DNA of 64,000 nucleotides, from contig NZ_PSTQ01000002.1 of NCBI RefSeq assembly GCF_002931075.1, positions 62,001-126,000 on the forward strand. Direction: 5' to 3'. The notes under the pieces are model-generated. The model saw nothing but the letters and a program-made list of their open reading frames with translations. It was not told the origin of the DNA and searched no databases. How positions within the stretch are numbered: position 1 is the stretch's first letter; every line of letters starts with the position of its first letter. Position numbers and translations under genes: made by a program. Positions 54,775 to 63,897 of the stretch are shown piece after piece. This stretch comes from Pseudoclavibacter sp. AY1F1. GTDB taxonomy: Bacteria; Actinomycetota; Actinomycetes; Actinomycetales; Microbacteriaceae.

Positions 54775-56549
54775 CCGTGCTCAGCCCCGAGCAAGGGCCA
54801 ACGATGTCCCTGAACACGACGGGGATCCCAACCCCGCGTCCGCCGAAGCGCTCGGTGTTCGACCTGGCACGCCTTCCGAAGATCGCCCTCGCCCTCGCAG
54901 CGACTGGCTTCTTCGTGATCTTCTTCTTCTGGCCCCTCTTCGATGTGGTGCTCCGCAGCGTCAGCGTCGACGGCGTCATGAACTGGGCTGACCCCCAGTT
55001 CACCCTCGACCATTACTTGCGCATTCTGCAGGACGACTACCTGCACCTTGTCGAGTGGCGCACCGTGGTGCTCGCCTTCAACTCGACGCTCATCACCTTG
55101 CTGCTCGGATTCCCAGTCGCCTACTTCATCTCCCGCCTACCGGGCAAGGCGGCAGGCATTGTGCTGCTCCTCGTGCTCATCCCCTTCCAGGTGTCGATCG
55201 TCGTCCGCCTCTTCGCGCTGACGTCGATCCTCAGCCCGAACGGCCTCCTCAGCCAGGCAGGGCAGGCCATGGGCGGTGAGAGCTTCTCACTGCTCTACAC
55301 CCAGGGCGGAACATTGGTCGGCACGGTCATGTACCTCCTGCCCTACATGATCCTCATCCTGTACTCGGGCATGACAGGCGTCGACCACAACGTGATCCTC
55401 GCGGCCAGGACCTTGGGCGCCAACGGCGTGCAGACCTTCGTCAAGGTGTTCCTGCCGCTCGTGCGCACCTCGATCCTCAGCGCCACACTGCTCTGCTTCA
55501 TTCTCGCGCTCAGCTTCTTCATCGTGCCCGCCATCCTCGGCGGCCCGCAGGAGCAGACGGTCGCCGTCTACATCCAGCAGCAGATCGACCTCTTCGAATG
55601 GGGCGTGGCGTCCGCACTCGGCGTCGTCTTGCTGCTCGCCACGCTCATCCTCTATATCGCGGTTATCCGAATCGGCGGGGGATTCCAAGCGCCGGGCATC
55701 GGAGGACAGACCAAGGGGGTGAGCCAGGAGCAGCGCTTCAGCTGGACCCCCGGCACCGTCTTCACCGGGGCCGTGACCCTCGTCGCTCTGGCAGTGCTGC
55801 TGCTGCCGGTGCTCATCGTCTTCCCGCTGTCGGTGGGGGAGACGCAGACCGTGGTGTTCCCGCCGCGCGGTTTCACCCTCCAGTGGTATGGAGAAGTGCT
55901 CACCACCACAACGTGGCTCAACCCGATCGTGCGCAGCCTGCTCGTCGCGACCCTGACCGGCATCTGCTCCACTGCGCTTGCGCTGTACCTTGCTCGCGTC
56001 GTACAGACCGCAAAGTCAGAGCGCACCAAGGTGATGGTCTCAGGGCTCGCGTTTGCCCCGATCATCACGCCAGCCATTCTGCTCGCCATTGGCATCTACG
56101 CGGTTGAACTTCGACTCGACCTCGCTGGCACCATCCCCGGGCTCGTCTTCGCGCACACGCTCGTGTCGTTTCCGCTCGCCTTCGCGATGATCAACACGTC
56201 GCTGGCCTCCCGCGGGCTCGACCTCGAGACAGCCGCCTGGACCATGGGGGCATCACGCACCACGGCGTTCTGGAAGGTGACCATGCGCGGCATGATTCCC
56301 GTGCTCATCGGGGCCTTCGGTCTTGCCTTCATCACCTCGTGGGACGAAGTGGTGCTCGCGCTCTTCCTGCAGACCGGGCCGGTCAAGACCCTCCCCGTCA
56401 CCATCTACCAGTACCTGGAGAGCGGCATCGTTCCCACAGTTCCCGCGATCGCCGCGATGCTCACGCTCCTGGTCGTCGCCGTCATCATCATCCAGCGCAT
56501 CACGCAGTCGCGGAAGGCCGCCGCCGCGGCCCGCGCAGACAAGAAATGA
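54771..56549 (+). CDS. ABC transporter permease, two permease domains fused
   Basis: 592 residues carrying two consecutive BPD-type permease domains, about 20-315 and 340-585, each with ~6 helices. The EAA-type loops are LAARTLGANGVQTFVKVFLPLVR and LETAAWTMGASRTTAFWKVTMRG in pieces. Most relatives of the spermidine/putrescine/ferric/2-aminoethylphosphonate group use two separate permeases, so this is a PotB-PotC-like fusion. ATGA coupling at both ends (54771-54774 and 56546-56549) fixes gene order with the cupin and ATPase. Confidence 0.9.
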   Translation: MTVLSPEQGPTMSLNTTGIPTPRPPKRSVFDLARLPKIALALAATGFFVIFFFWPLFDVVLRSVSVDGVMNWADPQFTLDHYLRILQDDYLHLVEWRTVVLAFNSTLITLLLGFPVAYFISRLPGKAAGIVLLLVLIPFQVSIVVRLFALTSILSPNGLLSQAGQAMGGESFSLLYTQGGTLVGTVMYLLPYMILILYSGMTGVDHNVILAARTLGANGVQTFVKVFLPLVRTSILSATLLCFILALSFFIVPAILGGPQEQTVAVYIQQQIDLFEWGVASALGVVLLLATLILYIAVIRIGGGFQAPGIGGQTKGVSQEQRFSWTPGTVFTGAVTLVALAVLLLPVLIVFPLSVGETQTVVFPPRGFTLQWYGEVLTTTTWLNPIVRSLLVATLTGICSTALALYLARVVQTAKSERTKVMVSGLAFAPIITPAILLAIGIYAVELRLDLAGTIPGLVFAHTLVSFPLAFAMINTSLASRGLDLETAAWTMGASRTTAFWKVTMRGMIPVLIGAFGLAFITSWDEVVLALFLQTGPVKTLPVTIYQYLESGIVPTVPAIAAMLTLLVVAVIIIQRITQSRKAAAAARADKK

Positions 56550-57676
56550 GAATCGACATGTCGTCCACGAACGCAGACGCCACGGCAGGCGGCAAGCGCG
56601 GCGAAGTCAACGTCGACAAGGTGACCTGCGACTTCAGCGGAACCCGGGTTCTGCACGAGACCGACCTCACGGTCAAAGCCGGCGAGTTCTTCACTCTGCT
56701 CGGACCCTCCGGCTCAGGCAAGACCACGCTGCTCCGCATCATCGCCGGCCTCATCGACTTCACGTCCGGCCGCGTGTCGATCGACGGCTCCGATGTCACC
56801 AGACTCCCCACGCAGCAACGAGACATCGGGTTCGTCTTCCAGAACTACGCCCTGTTCCCGCACCTCACGGTGTCGCAGAACATCGCCTTCGGGCTCAAGC
56901 TGCGCAAGGTGCGCGGGCCCGCGCTGGCCAAGCGAGTCGACGAGATCCTGGAACTCACGGAGCTCGGAAACCTCAGAGATCGCCACCCATCGCAGCTCTC
57001 GGGAGGGCAGCAGCAGCGTGTGGCCCTCGGCCGAGCACTCGCGCAGCGACCACGCGTGCTGCTCCTCGACGAGCCGCTCGGCGCGCTCGACCGCCGGCTG
57101 CGGCAGGACCTCGGCTCCGAGATCCGCCGCATCCAGCAGGAGTCGGAGACCACCGCGATCTACGTGACGCACGACCAGGAGGAGGCATACATCCTCTCCG
57201 ACCGGATGGGCGTGATGGAGGCGGGTTTCATTCGGCAGGTGGGTGCGCCCCGCGATGTGTACAGCGCACCGACGAGCGCCTTCGTGGCGAACTTCCTCGG
57301 CGAGACCAACACGTTCCCCGGCGAAGTACGTGGGCAGGAGGCGGGGGCGACCGTCGTGCGTGTGGGTGACTACGCGATCAGCGCGACCGGCCAGCCCAAG
57401 CTCGCCGCCGGAGAAGCCTGCACCCTGAGCGCGCGCCCCGAGCAGATCCGCCTGAGCGTCGACCTCGCCGCCGTGCCCGCGGGCTTCCAAGCCGTCGCCG
57501 ACGTGACCGTCACAGAAGCCCGCTTCTTCGGCCAGACGATTCGCGTGCGCCTCTCCGACGCCAACGGCTCCTACCTTGTCGACCTCGACTCCTCAGATTC
57601 CATCCCCGAGGCCGGATCACCCGCTGTCATGAGCATCCGCTCGCACAGCGCCGTGGTTCTCCCCGCCACTCGCTAA
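56546..57676 (+). CDS. ABC transporter ATPase, PotA-like
   Basis: 376 residues. Walker A GPSGSGKTT, Q-loop VFQNYALFPHLTV, signature LSGGQQQR, Walker B VLLLDEPLGALD, switch histidine in VTHDQEEA, and a C-terminal TOBE_2 domain from ~260 (NTFPGEV, ARPEQIRLS). Powers the fused permease. The start is taken at ATG 56546 for its 4-bp overlap; ATG 56558 is equally possible. Confidence 0.93.
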   Translation: MRIDMSSTNADATAGGKRGEVNVDKVTCDFSGTRVLHETDLTVKAGEFFTLLGPSGSGKTTLLRIIAGLIDFTSGRVSIDGSDVTRLPTQQRDIGFVFQNYALFPHLTVSQNIAFGLKLRKVRGPALAKRVDEILELTELGNLRDRHPSQLSGGQQQRVALGRALAQRPRVLLLDEPLGALDRRLRQDLGSEIRRIQQESETTAIYVTHDQEEAYILSDRMGVMEAGFIRQVGAPRDVYSAPTSAFVANFLGETNTFPGEVRGQEAGATVVRVGDYAISATGQPKLAAGEACTLSARPEQIRLSVDLAAVPAGFQAVADVTVTEARFFGQTIRVRLSDANGSYLVDLDSSDSIPEAGSPAVMSIRSHSAVVLPATR

Positions 57677-57699
57677 TCGCATCAACGGAAGGAACGCAC

Positions 57700-58800
57700 A
57701 TGCAGAAAAAGCTGTCCAGGTTCACCTCGATAGGTGCCCTCGCAGTAACCGGAGCCCTTGTCCTCACGGGATGCGGCTCCGCTGGCCCCGAAGCCGGCGC
57801 AGGCGGGGACTCGTCCGGGCTCTCCGGCGACGTCCTCTTCTACGACACGAGCGGTGGCGACGTGTGGGAGGGGCTCAATGAGACCCTCTTCGCCGACTTC
57901 ACCACGGAGACCGGCGTCACGGTCACCGACGACTACAACGAGGCGTCGACGAAGTTCTTCGCCGCAGCGCAGAACGGCGCCGTCGACTGGAGCCTCGTGT
58001 TCCTGCCCTCGCTCAGCGACGCGCAGGAAGCTGCAGAGAAGGGCTACCTGGCGGAGATCGACACGAGCATCGTGCCCGTCGACAAGCTCGTCGACGGCAC
58101 GTACTCGGAGACCGGCATCGAGGTCGGCACGTTCGGCATGGTGCTCGCCTGGAACACTGAGAGCTTCCCCGCAGACGCGCAGCCCCAGACCTGGAGCGAC
58201 CTCTACGACACCACTGCGTTCCCAGGCAAGCGCTGCTTCTTCAACAACCCGCAGTACGGCTGGACTCTCGAATCCGCACTCCTCGCCGACGGCGTCGCCG
58301 CGGACGAGCTCTACCCGCTTGACGTCGATCGCGCCTTCGCGAAGCTCGACACCATCAAGAACGACATCACCTGGTGGTCGAGCGGCGCCCAGTCGATCGA
58401 GAGCTTCGAGAACGGCTCCTGCGACCTCGGCATCGTGTGGGCGAACCGCGCCTCCGTTGCGGCGCAGAACGGATTCCCCATCGACGTGAGCTGGGATCAG
58501 GCCGGTTACGCGAACAGCGTGTGGGCCATCCCCGCCGACGCACCCAACCCGGAAGCCGCGCAGCACCTGCTGAAGAGCGTCATCGAGAACACCGAGGGGC
58601 AGATCGCCTTCGGCTCACGCGTGCCGACCCCCATCCCCGCAGCCACGAAGGGCCTCGAGGTTGACGGATTCGCCGCCGAGGTGCAGCCGTTCCTTCCTGT
58701 CGGCGAGAACACCGAGACCGCGATCACGCTGGACGCTGATTACTACAAGGCCAACAACGCCGACCTCACCGACCAGTTCAACCGCTGGGTCGCGCAGTAG
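57700..58800 (+). CDS. Solute-binding lipoprotein, PotD/iron-type
   Basis: 366 residues. Lipoprotein signal peptide with lipobox VLTGC (cysteine ~25). The mature part has the extracellular-binding-protein fold, with LFYDTSGGDVWEGLNE, FADFTTETGVTV, FGMVLAWNTESFP and PETWSDLYDT-like core (PQTWSDLYDTTAFPGK). Closest in style to polyamine/ferric/opine-binding proteins, not to sugar-binding ones. Delivers the unknown substrate to the ABC permease upstream. Confidence 0.9.
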   Translation: MQKKLSRFTSIGALAVTGALVLTGCGSAGPEAGAGGDSSGLSGDVLFYDTSGGDVWEGLNETLFADFTTETGVTVTDDYNEASTKFFAAAQNGAVDWSLVFLPSLSDAQEAAEKGYLAEIDTSIVPVDKLVDGTYSETGIEVGTFGMVLAWNTESFPADAQPQTWSDLYDTTAFPGKRCFFNNPQYGWTLESALLADGVAADELYPLDVDRAFAKLDTIKNDITWWSSGAQSIESFENGSCDLGIVWANRASVAAQNGFPIDVSWDQAGYANSVWAIPADAPNPEAAQHLLKSVIENTEGQIAFGSRVPTPIPAATKGLEVDGFAAEVQPFLPVGENTETAITLDADYYKANNADLTDQFNRWVAQ

Positions 58801-58806
58801 TCATTT

Positions 58807-58840
58807 GCCGGGCCCGGGGGAGTAACGCCCCGGGCCCGGC
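58807..58840 (+). terminator. Strong hairpin after the binding-protein gene
   Basis: Perfect 13-bp all-GC stem (58807-58819 with 58828-58840) and 8-nt loop, no T-tract, inside the operon. Likely protects the upstream mRNA end or causes partial termination, raising the binding protein above the enzymes. Confidence 0.7.
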
Positions 58841-58874
58841 CCTCATCCCCCGACGCAGAAAGTAAGGAAGCATC

Positions 58875-59846
58875 GTGAGAATCGTTTGCATCGACGGCGA
58901 AGCGCAGTACTACGACATCGTGAAGCGCGACGTCATCGAGCCGCTCGCCGCGGCGGGCCACCAGCTCGACTGGTTCGAGGAGCGTTTCGCCGACGCTGAC
59001 GCCACCATCGCCCGAGCGCAGGGCTACGACGGGCTCTACATCATCGGAGACCAGGGTCCGCTCCCGGAACGCCTCCTCTCCGAAGTGCCGAGCCTCAAGC
59101 AGGTCAGCTTCGTGGGCACCGGCGCCCACCGTTTCGTGAACGTCGCGGAGGCAGAGGGCCTGGGGATCACCGTCACCAACGTTCCGGACTTCGCGAGCCG
59201 AAGCGTCGCTGAGCACGCCATCGCGCTCATGTTCGCCGTCGCGCGGCGAGTGCCAGAAGGCGACCGCATCGTTCGGGCAGGCGCGTGGCAGAAAAATCAG
59301 GGCATCAAGCTGCGCGGCCGCACGCTCGGCGTTGTCGGCACCGGGGCCATCGGTCGCGAAGTCATCGAGATGGGTCACGCCCTCGGCATGGAGGTGGTCT
59401 TCTGGAACCGCACCAAGCGCCCCGAGGTCGAAGCGAGGCTCCCCGGTCGACGCGTGGAGCTCGATGAGCTCTTCCGTGTGAGCGACGTGGTCTCGCTGCA
59501 CCTCACCCACACGCCCGAGACGGAAGGGCTCATCTCAGCAGAACTGCTCCGGTCGCTGCCTGACAATGCGATCGTCATCAACACCGCGAGAGACGAGATC
59601 CTCGACCGCGAGACGCTCTTCGCGCTCCTGGGAGAGGGCCGCCTCTTCGGCGCGGGCATCGACGTGTTCGAATCCGAGCCACCGCAGCTCGATCAGCTGC
59701 CGATCGATCAGCCGAACCTCATCCTCACCCCGCACATCGGCTTCCACACGGACGAGGCGGACGAGGTGTTCGCCATCGCAGGCCAGAACATCATCGCGTT
59801 CGCCGAAGGCGCGCCCCGCAACGTCGTGCGCAGCGCCGCACTCTAG
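58875..59846 (+). CDS. D-2-hydroxyacid dehydrogenase
   Basis: 323 residues. NAD motif GVVGTGAIGREVIEMG (~residue 152), catalytic arginine in INTARDEILD, glutamate in DVFESEPP and histidine in TPHIGFHT. A second member of the family in this cluster beside the one at 52319; their N-terminal catalytic domains differ. Probably interconverts a 2-keto acid and 2-hydroxy acid from sugar-acid breakdown. Confidence 0.87.
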   Translation: MRIVCIDGEAQYYDIVKRDVIEPLAAAGHQLDWFEERFADADATIARAQGYDGLYIIGDQGPLPERLLSEVPSLKQVSFVGTGAHRFVNVAEAEGLGITVTNVPDFASRSVAEHAIALMFAVARRVPEGDRIVRAGAWQKNQGIKLRGRTLGVVGTGAIGREVIEMGHALGMEVVFWNRTKRPEVEARLPGRRVELDELFRVSDVVSLHLTHTPETEGLISAELLRSLPDNAIVINTARDEILDRETLFALLGEGRLFGAGIDVFESEPPQLDQLPIDQPNLILTPHIGFHTDEADEVFAIAGQNIIAFAEGAPRNVVRSAAL

Positions 59847-59873
59847 CCAGCAGCATCCGACATGAAGGAATCA

Positions 59874-60698
59874 ATGGACATCCGCCACGCCACTCACCCC
59901 GACGAGCTCGCGCACCTCAGCGACGAGCAGCTGCGGGCCCGCTTCGTGATCAGCGACCTCTTCGTGCCAGGGGAGCTCGCGCTCGTCTACAGCCACGAAG
60001 ATCGCATGGTGCTCGGGGGCGCGACGCCGCGCCCGGGGACCACGCTCACCCTCGAAACGCCGGCAGAGCTGCGCGCCGAGTTCTTCTGCCAGCGCCGCGA
60101 GCTTGCCGTGACCGGACTGAGTGGCCAGGGAGTCGTCGTCGTCGACGGAACCCGCTACGCGCTCGGCCACATGGATGCTCTCTACATCGGTCGAGGCGCC
60201 CGCGAGGTCTCGTTCGAAGCAGAGGTCGAGGGCACCCGCTTCTTCCTCTCCTCAGCGGTCTCTGGAGAAGCGCACCCCACGACCCTCATTCCGAAGGCGC
60301 AAGCCCTCACGACCGAGACCGGCGAGGTGGAGCACGCGAACCGGCGCATCGTGCGCAAGCACATCCACGAAGACGGAGTGCGCAGCAGCCAACTCGTGCT
60401 CGGCATCACCGCCCCCGAGACCGGCAGCGTCTGGAACAGCATGCCGCCGCACACCCACGACCGGCGCACGGAGGTGTACGCCTACTTCGACCTCGACGAG
60501 AACGAGCGCGTCTTCCACTTCATGGGGCTGCCGGGACAGACCCGCCACGTGCTGCTCAAGGACGGCGACGTCGTCATCTCCCCAGCCTGGTCGATGCACT
60601 TCGGCGTCGGCACCACCAATTACTCGTTCCTCTGGGTCATGGCCGGTGAGAACCAGTCGTTCGCCGACATGGACCAGATCGCGGTGCCGCAGATCTAG
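59874..60698 (+). CDS. kduI: 5-dehydro-4-deoxy-D-glucuronate isomerase
   Basis: 274 residues, the normal KduI size. Zinc ligands are seen as the HTHDRRTE pattern in MPPHTHDRRTEVYAY and the histidine in WSMHFGVGT, and the start MDIRHATHP is family-typical. Converts 5-keto-4-deoxyuronate to 3-deoxy-D-glycero-2,5-hexodiulosonate, the substrate of KduD (51583). ATG 59874 is chosen because AAGGA lies just upstream and the family begins there; ATG 59862 adds four residues. Confidence 0.93.
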   Translation: MDIRHATHPDELAHLSDEQLRARFVISDLFVPGELALVYSHEDRMVLGGATPRPGTTLTLETPAELRAEFFCQRRELAVTGLSGQGVVVVDGTRYALGHMDALYIGRGAREVSFEAEVEGTRFFLSSAVSGEAHPTTLIPKAQALTTETGEVEHANRRIVRKHIHEDGVRSSQLVLGITAPETGSVWNSMPPHTHDRRTEVYAYFDLDENERVFHFMGLPGQTRHVLLKDGDVVISPAWSMHFGVGTTNYSFLWVMAGENQSFADMDQIAVPQI

Positions 60699-60764
60699 TC
60701 GCGGAGATGCGGTCGGACGAGTGCCGACCGGTGTAAGCAGTCGGCAGCGGGGAGTGGAAAAACA

Positions 60765-60806
60765 GGGATGCGCCCGGAGCTCCAGGTTCCGGGCGCATCC
60801 TCTTTT
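60765..60806. terminator. Intrinsic terminator after kduI
   Basis: Perfect 13-bp stem GGATGCGCCCGGA with TCCGGGCGCATCC, followed by TCTTTT and preceded by GAAAAA. Works for kduI and probably for the convergent MerR gene. Confidence 0.9.
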
Positions 60807-61559
60807 CTAGGCTGCGGGCCCATCCAACCGCTCCCCGACGATCGCCATCGCTCGCTGCTGGGTCTCGTTGAGCATCGACTCGGAGTACTCGTCGAAGAGG
60901 CCAGCCGCGTCGGACAGGTCGAGCTCGGGCGCATCCGCGCGCAGCGAGCTGACGACCTGCGCGAAGGTCTCGACGAATTTCTCGACGAAGCTGACGAAAT
61001 CTGCCTCGCTGGTCTCATCGCTGAGTCGGTGGAACTCGGCCGTAATGGCAACGATCTGCGGCACCAGCTCGGGATCGCTGAGCTGCTCGTAGTAGCCGAC
61101 CAGGTGCGGCATCCCCTCCTCGCCGACGAGGTGCGCGAGCAGCACGGTCTGGTCGCGGTCCATCTGCTCGAGCTCGGGGGAGAGGTGGCCCGAGAGGGTG
61201 CCCATGAAGGCGGCGAGCTCCGGCGGCAGATCCGGCGTCGTGGGCAGGTCGCGCAGCTGAGCGATGAGGGCGCGCTGCGCGGTGAGGCGGTCGATCTGCG
61301 CCGCGAGTTCTGCGTCGAGCCGGTCGAGCATCGCGGGCGTATCAGCGCCGTGCTCGTCGAGGAGATTCGGCATGTCCTCGAGGGTGATGCCGAGTGCGGC
61401 CAGGCGGCGGATGCGCAGCACCCGGATCAGGTCGTGCACCCCGTACTGCCGGTACCCGTTCGACGTGCGGGGCGGCTCATCCAGCACCCCGACCTGGTGG
61501 TAGTGCCGCAGCGCGCGCACCGTGACGCCGGCGCGGCGGGCGAGCTCGCTGCTGTTCAT
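60807..61559 (-). CDS. MerR-family regulator
   Basis: 250 residues. The N-terminal MerR HTH (ELARRAGVTVRALRHYHQVGVLDEPPRTSNGYRQY in parts) is followed by a dimer coiled coil and a ~130-residue helical ligand domain resembling TipA-like antibiotic-recognition domains. No metal-binding cysteines, so a drug or organic ligand is likely. ATG overlaps the stop of the MFS gene by 4 bp. Confidence 0.88.
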   Translation of the reverse strand: MNSSELARRAGVTVRALRHYHQVGVLDEPPRTSNGYRQYGVHDLIRVLRIRRLAALGITLEDMPNLLDEHGADTPAMLDRLDAELAAQIDRLTAQRALIAQLRDLPTTPDLPPELAAFMGTLSGHLSPELEQMDRDQTVLLAHLVGEEGMPHLVGYYEQLSDPELVPQIVAITAEFHRLSDETSEADFVSFVEKFVETFAQVVSSLRADAPELDLSDAAGLFDEYSESMLNETQQRAMAIVGERLDGPAA

Positions 61560-62800
61560 CGCACACCACCCGCGTTCACGCTCGCTGCCTGGGGTTCAAG
61601 TGTACGAAGCGGGCGGGCGGCGAGGCCGTAGACGAACGCGCATCCCCACGCCCCGAGCAGCACTAGCGCGGCGGCGTTGACACTCGCGTATTCGGTGAGC
61701 AGGGCGGCGAGCATGATGCCGACCGACGGGGCTGCCGTCGTGAGGGCGTTCTGGGTGCCCATGATGCGGCCGCGCAGCTGCTCGGGGATGCGCTCGATCA
61801 TGAGCACGCCCATGAGGCTGCCGAAGAGCCCGCTTGCGACGCCCATGACGAAGGCGCCCGCGAACACGACCCACACCGCGGTGAGCAGGCTGATGAGGCC
61901 GATGCCGACCGTCGTGCCGATCATGCCGACCACGAACCAGGCGCGGCGCGGGCCGCGGGTGCCGGCGACGGCGTAGGTGCCGCCGCCGACGAGCATGCCG
62001 AGGGCGAGCGCGCTGAGCACGAATCCGAGGAGCCCCGGCTGTTCGACCTGCGTGAAGTAGACGGGCAGCACGAGTCCCTGGAGTCCGGCGAGCACAAACA
62101 CCGACACGAGGCTGAGTGCCGTGGTGGCGACGAGGAAGGGGCTTCGGAACAGGGCCCGCCAGCCGTCGCGCAGCTGCGACCATCCGGTGCCGACCGGGGT
62201 GGATGCACGCGAGCCGTCGTCGGCGACGATCTCGCCGACTGCCCTCGGGATGATGAGTGTGATGAGGGCGGCGAGGAGGGAGGTGGCGGCCGTGACCCAG
62301 AGCACGGTGGAGCCGTCGAAGAGCACCATGAGGGTTCCTGCGGCGGCGGGGCCGATGAAGATGGCGACGGCGCTGAGGCTCTCGCGCACGCCCATGAGGC
62401 GTTCGGCGCTGATGTTGCTGTGGCGCACGATCGCGGGCAGGAGTGCTTCGCGGGCCGTCATGCCCGGGACGTCGCCGAGGGACCCGATGATGCCGAAGAG
62501 CACAAACCAGCCGAGGTTGAGGCCCGAGACCAGGTCGATGATCGGCAGCGCCGCGATGGAGGCGGCGGAGATGAGGTCGGTGACGACGGATGAGGTGCGC
62601 CGGTTGATGCGATCGATGACGACCCCCATGAAAAGGCCGGCAAGCACCGCCGGGATGGCGGTGGCCGCGGCGACCGTGCCCGCCCCGAGCGCGCTGCCCG
62701 TCGTCGAAAGCACGATGAGCGGGAGGGCGATGCCCGCGATCGAGTTGCCGAGCAGCGACAGGACGTGCGAGGTGAGGTACGTGACCGGCAGGAGGTTCAT
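61556..62800 (-). CDS. MFS efflux transporter
   Basis: 414 residues, 12 helices, MFS_3/enterobactin-exporter-like style with FMGVVIDRINRR in the 2-3 loop and LRGRIMGTQNALTTAAPSVG in the second half. First gene of a two-gene operon with the MerR regulator, a common drug-efflux arrangement. The upstream region holds AAGTG-N7-CACTT (62837-62853) and a TTGACC box that could be a MerR-controlled promoter. Confidence 0.88.
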   Translation of the reverse strand: MNLLPVTYLTSHVLSLLGNSIAGIALPLIVLSTTGSALGAGTVAAATAIPAVLAGLFMGVVIDRINRRTSSVVTDLISAASIAALPIIDLVSGLNLGWFVLFGIIGSLGDVPGMTAREALLPAIVRHSNISAERLMGVRESLSAVAIFIGPAAAGTLMVLFDGSTVLWVTAATSLLAALITLIIPRAVGEIVADDGSRASTPVGTGWSQLRDGWRALFRSPFLVATTALSLVSVFVLAGLQGLVLPVYFTQVEQPGLLGFVLSALALGMLVGGGTYAVAGTRGPRRAWFVVGMIGTTVGIGLISLLTAVWVVFAGAFVMGVASGLFGSLMGVLMIERIPEQLRGRIMGTQNALTTAAPSVGIMLAALLTEYASVNAAALVLLGAWGCAFVYGLAARPLRTLEPQAASVNAGGVR

Positions 62801-62880
62801 GTACCCCAGCAGAAACTATGACGTTGGGGCGGGGTCAAGTGGAGGACGCACTTGTAGCCTTTTGAGCGGTGCGATGCCGT

Positions 62881-62937
62881 CGCCGCTCGCCTCGCCGGCG
62901 TGATCCGGAGCCGGGAGTGCCGGTGAGGCGAGCGGCG
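62881..62937. terminator. Long-stem hairpin between ADH and MFS genes
   Basis: About 19-bp stem with one mismatch (62881-62899 with 62919-62937). Lies just past the end of the minus-strand dehydrogenase gene and upstream of the MFS promoter. Confidence 0.7.
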
Positions 62938-62955
62938 CAGTCGGGGTTATGCGTG

Positions 62956-63897
62956 TCAGTCGAGAATCGCGACGAGGCGGCCGTTGACGCCGCCAGCCTT
63001 GAGGCGTTCGAGGCCGGCTGGGATCTCGTCGAACGTGATCTCCTCGGCGGCGATGCGGAGGTCTCCGCTCGCGACGAGGTCGATTACGGCCTGGAGGTGC
63101 TCGGGGTTGCCGGCAACGGTTGCGCCGCGCAGTTCGATCGCGCGCGAGACAAGGTCGATGGAGTTGATCGTCCACTCAGCCTTGCCGAGGCCGACGAGCA
63201 CAACACGGCCGCGGTTCTTCACGGCGCGGATCGCGCCAGTGGTCGTCGTGCCGAAGCCGGCGAAGTCGATGACGACGTCAAGGTCGCGGCCTTCGAGGGC
63301 CGACACGTCACTGTGAACTTCTTCGACGCCGAGCGACGTCGCGGTTTCCCACAGCGACTCGCGTGGCTCGACGCCGTACACGGTCGCTCCCTGCAGGATA
63401 GCGATGCGGGCGCCCATCATGCCGAGGCCGCCGAGGCCCACGATGCCGACTCGGTCGCCCGCCTTCACCTCGCCGAAGACGACAACGCCGGTGTAGGAGG
63501 TGAGACCCGCGTCGGTAGCTGCTGCGGCCTGGCCCCAGTCCATCCCCTCGGGGATGCGGACCAGCTTGGTGGCCGTGACGAGGATGTACTGCGCGTAAGC
63601 GCCGTCGCGCGAGACACCGGGTGCGTCGTCGGGGGAGATGGCGCTCGCGACGGCATCGCCAACGCTCCAATCGGTGACGCCTTCGCCGAGAGCCTCGATT
63701 GTGCCGGATGCCTCGTGGCCGAGGATCGCGGGGAAGGGGATTGTGATCGGGATCACACCCTCCATGTAGCCGACATCACTGTGGCAGAGGCCTGATGCGC
63801 GCACTTTAACCAGCACCTGACCGGGCCCGGGAGTTGGGCGTTCGATGTCGGCTTCCTGCAGGGAGCCGTGGACTTCGTTGAGCAGCCATGCCTTCAT
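62956..63897 (-). CDS. Zinc-dependent alcohol dehydrogenase, short form
   Basis: 313 residues, MDR family. Catalytic zinc ligands are seen in SGLCHSDV and LGHEASG; the NAD motif GIVGLGGLGMMGARIA is complete. The loop after the GHE motif lacks the four cysteines of the structural zinc site, which explains the short length. The substrate is unknown; the gene stands alone on the minus strand with an unremarkable 5' region reaching the window end. Confidence 0.88.
   Translation of the reverse strand: MKAWLLNEVHGSLQEADIERPTPGPGQVLVKVRASGLCHSDVGYMEGVIPITIPFPAILGHEASGTIEALGEGVTDWSVGDAVASAISPDDAPGVSRDGAYAQYILVTATKLVRIPEGMDWGQAAAATDAGLTSYTGVVVFGEVKAGDRVGIVGLGGLGMMGARIAILQGATVYGVEPRESLWETATSLGVEEVHSDVSALEGRDLDVVIDFAGFGTTTTGAIRAVKNRGRVVLVGLGKAEWTINSIDLVSRAIELRGATVAGNPEHLQAVIDLVASGDLRIAAEEITFDEIPAGLERLKAGGVNGRLVAILD

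Noticed and set aside
60722-60806. Riboswitch upstream of the MerR gene
   Set aside because: The structure is on the 3' side of both convergent genes and fits an intrinsic terminator.
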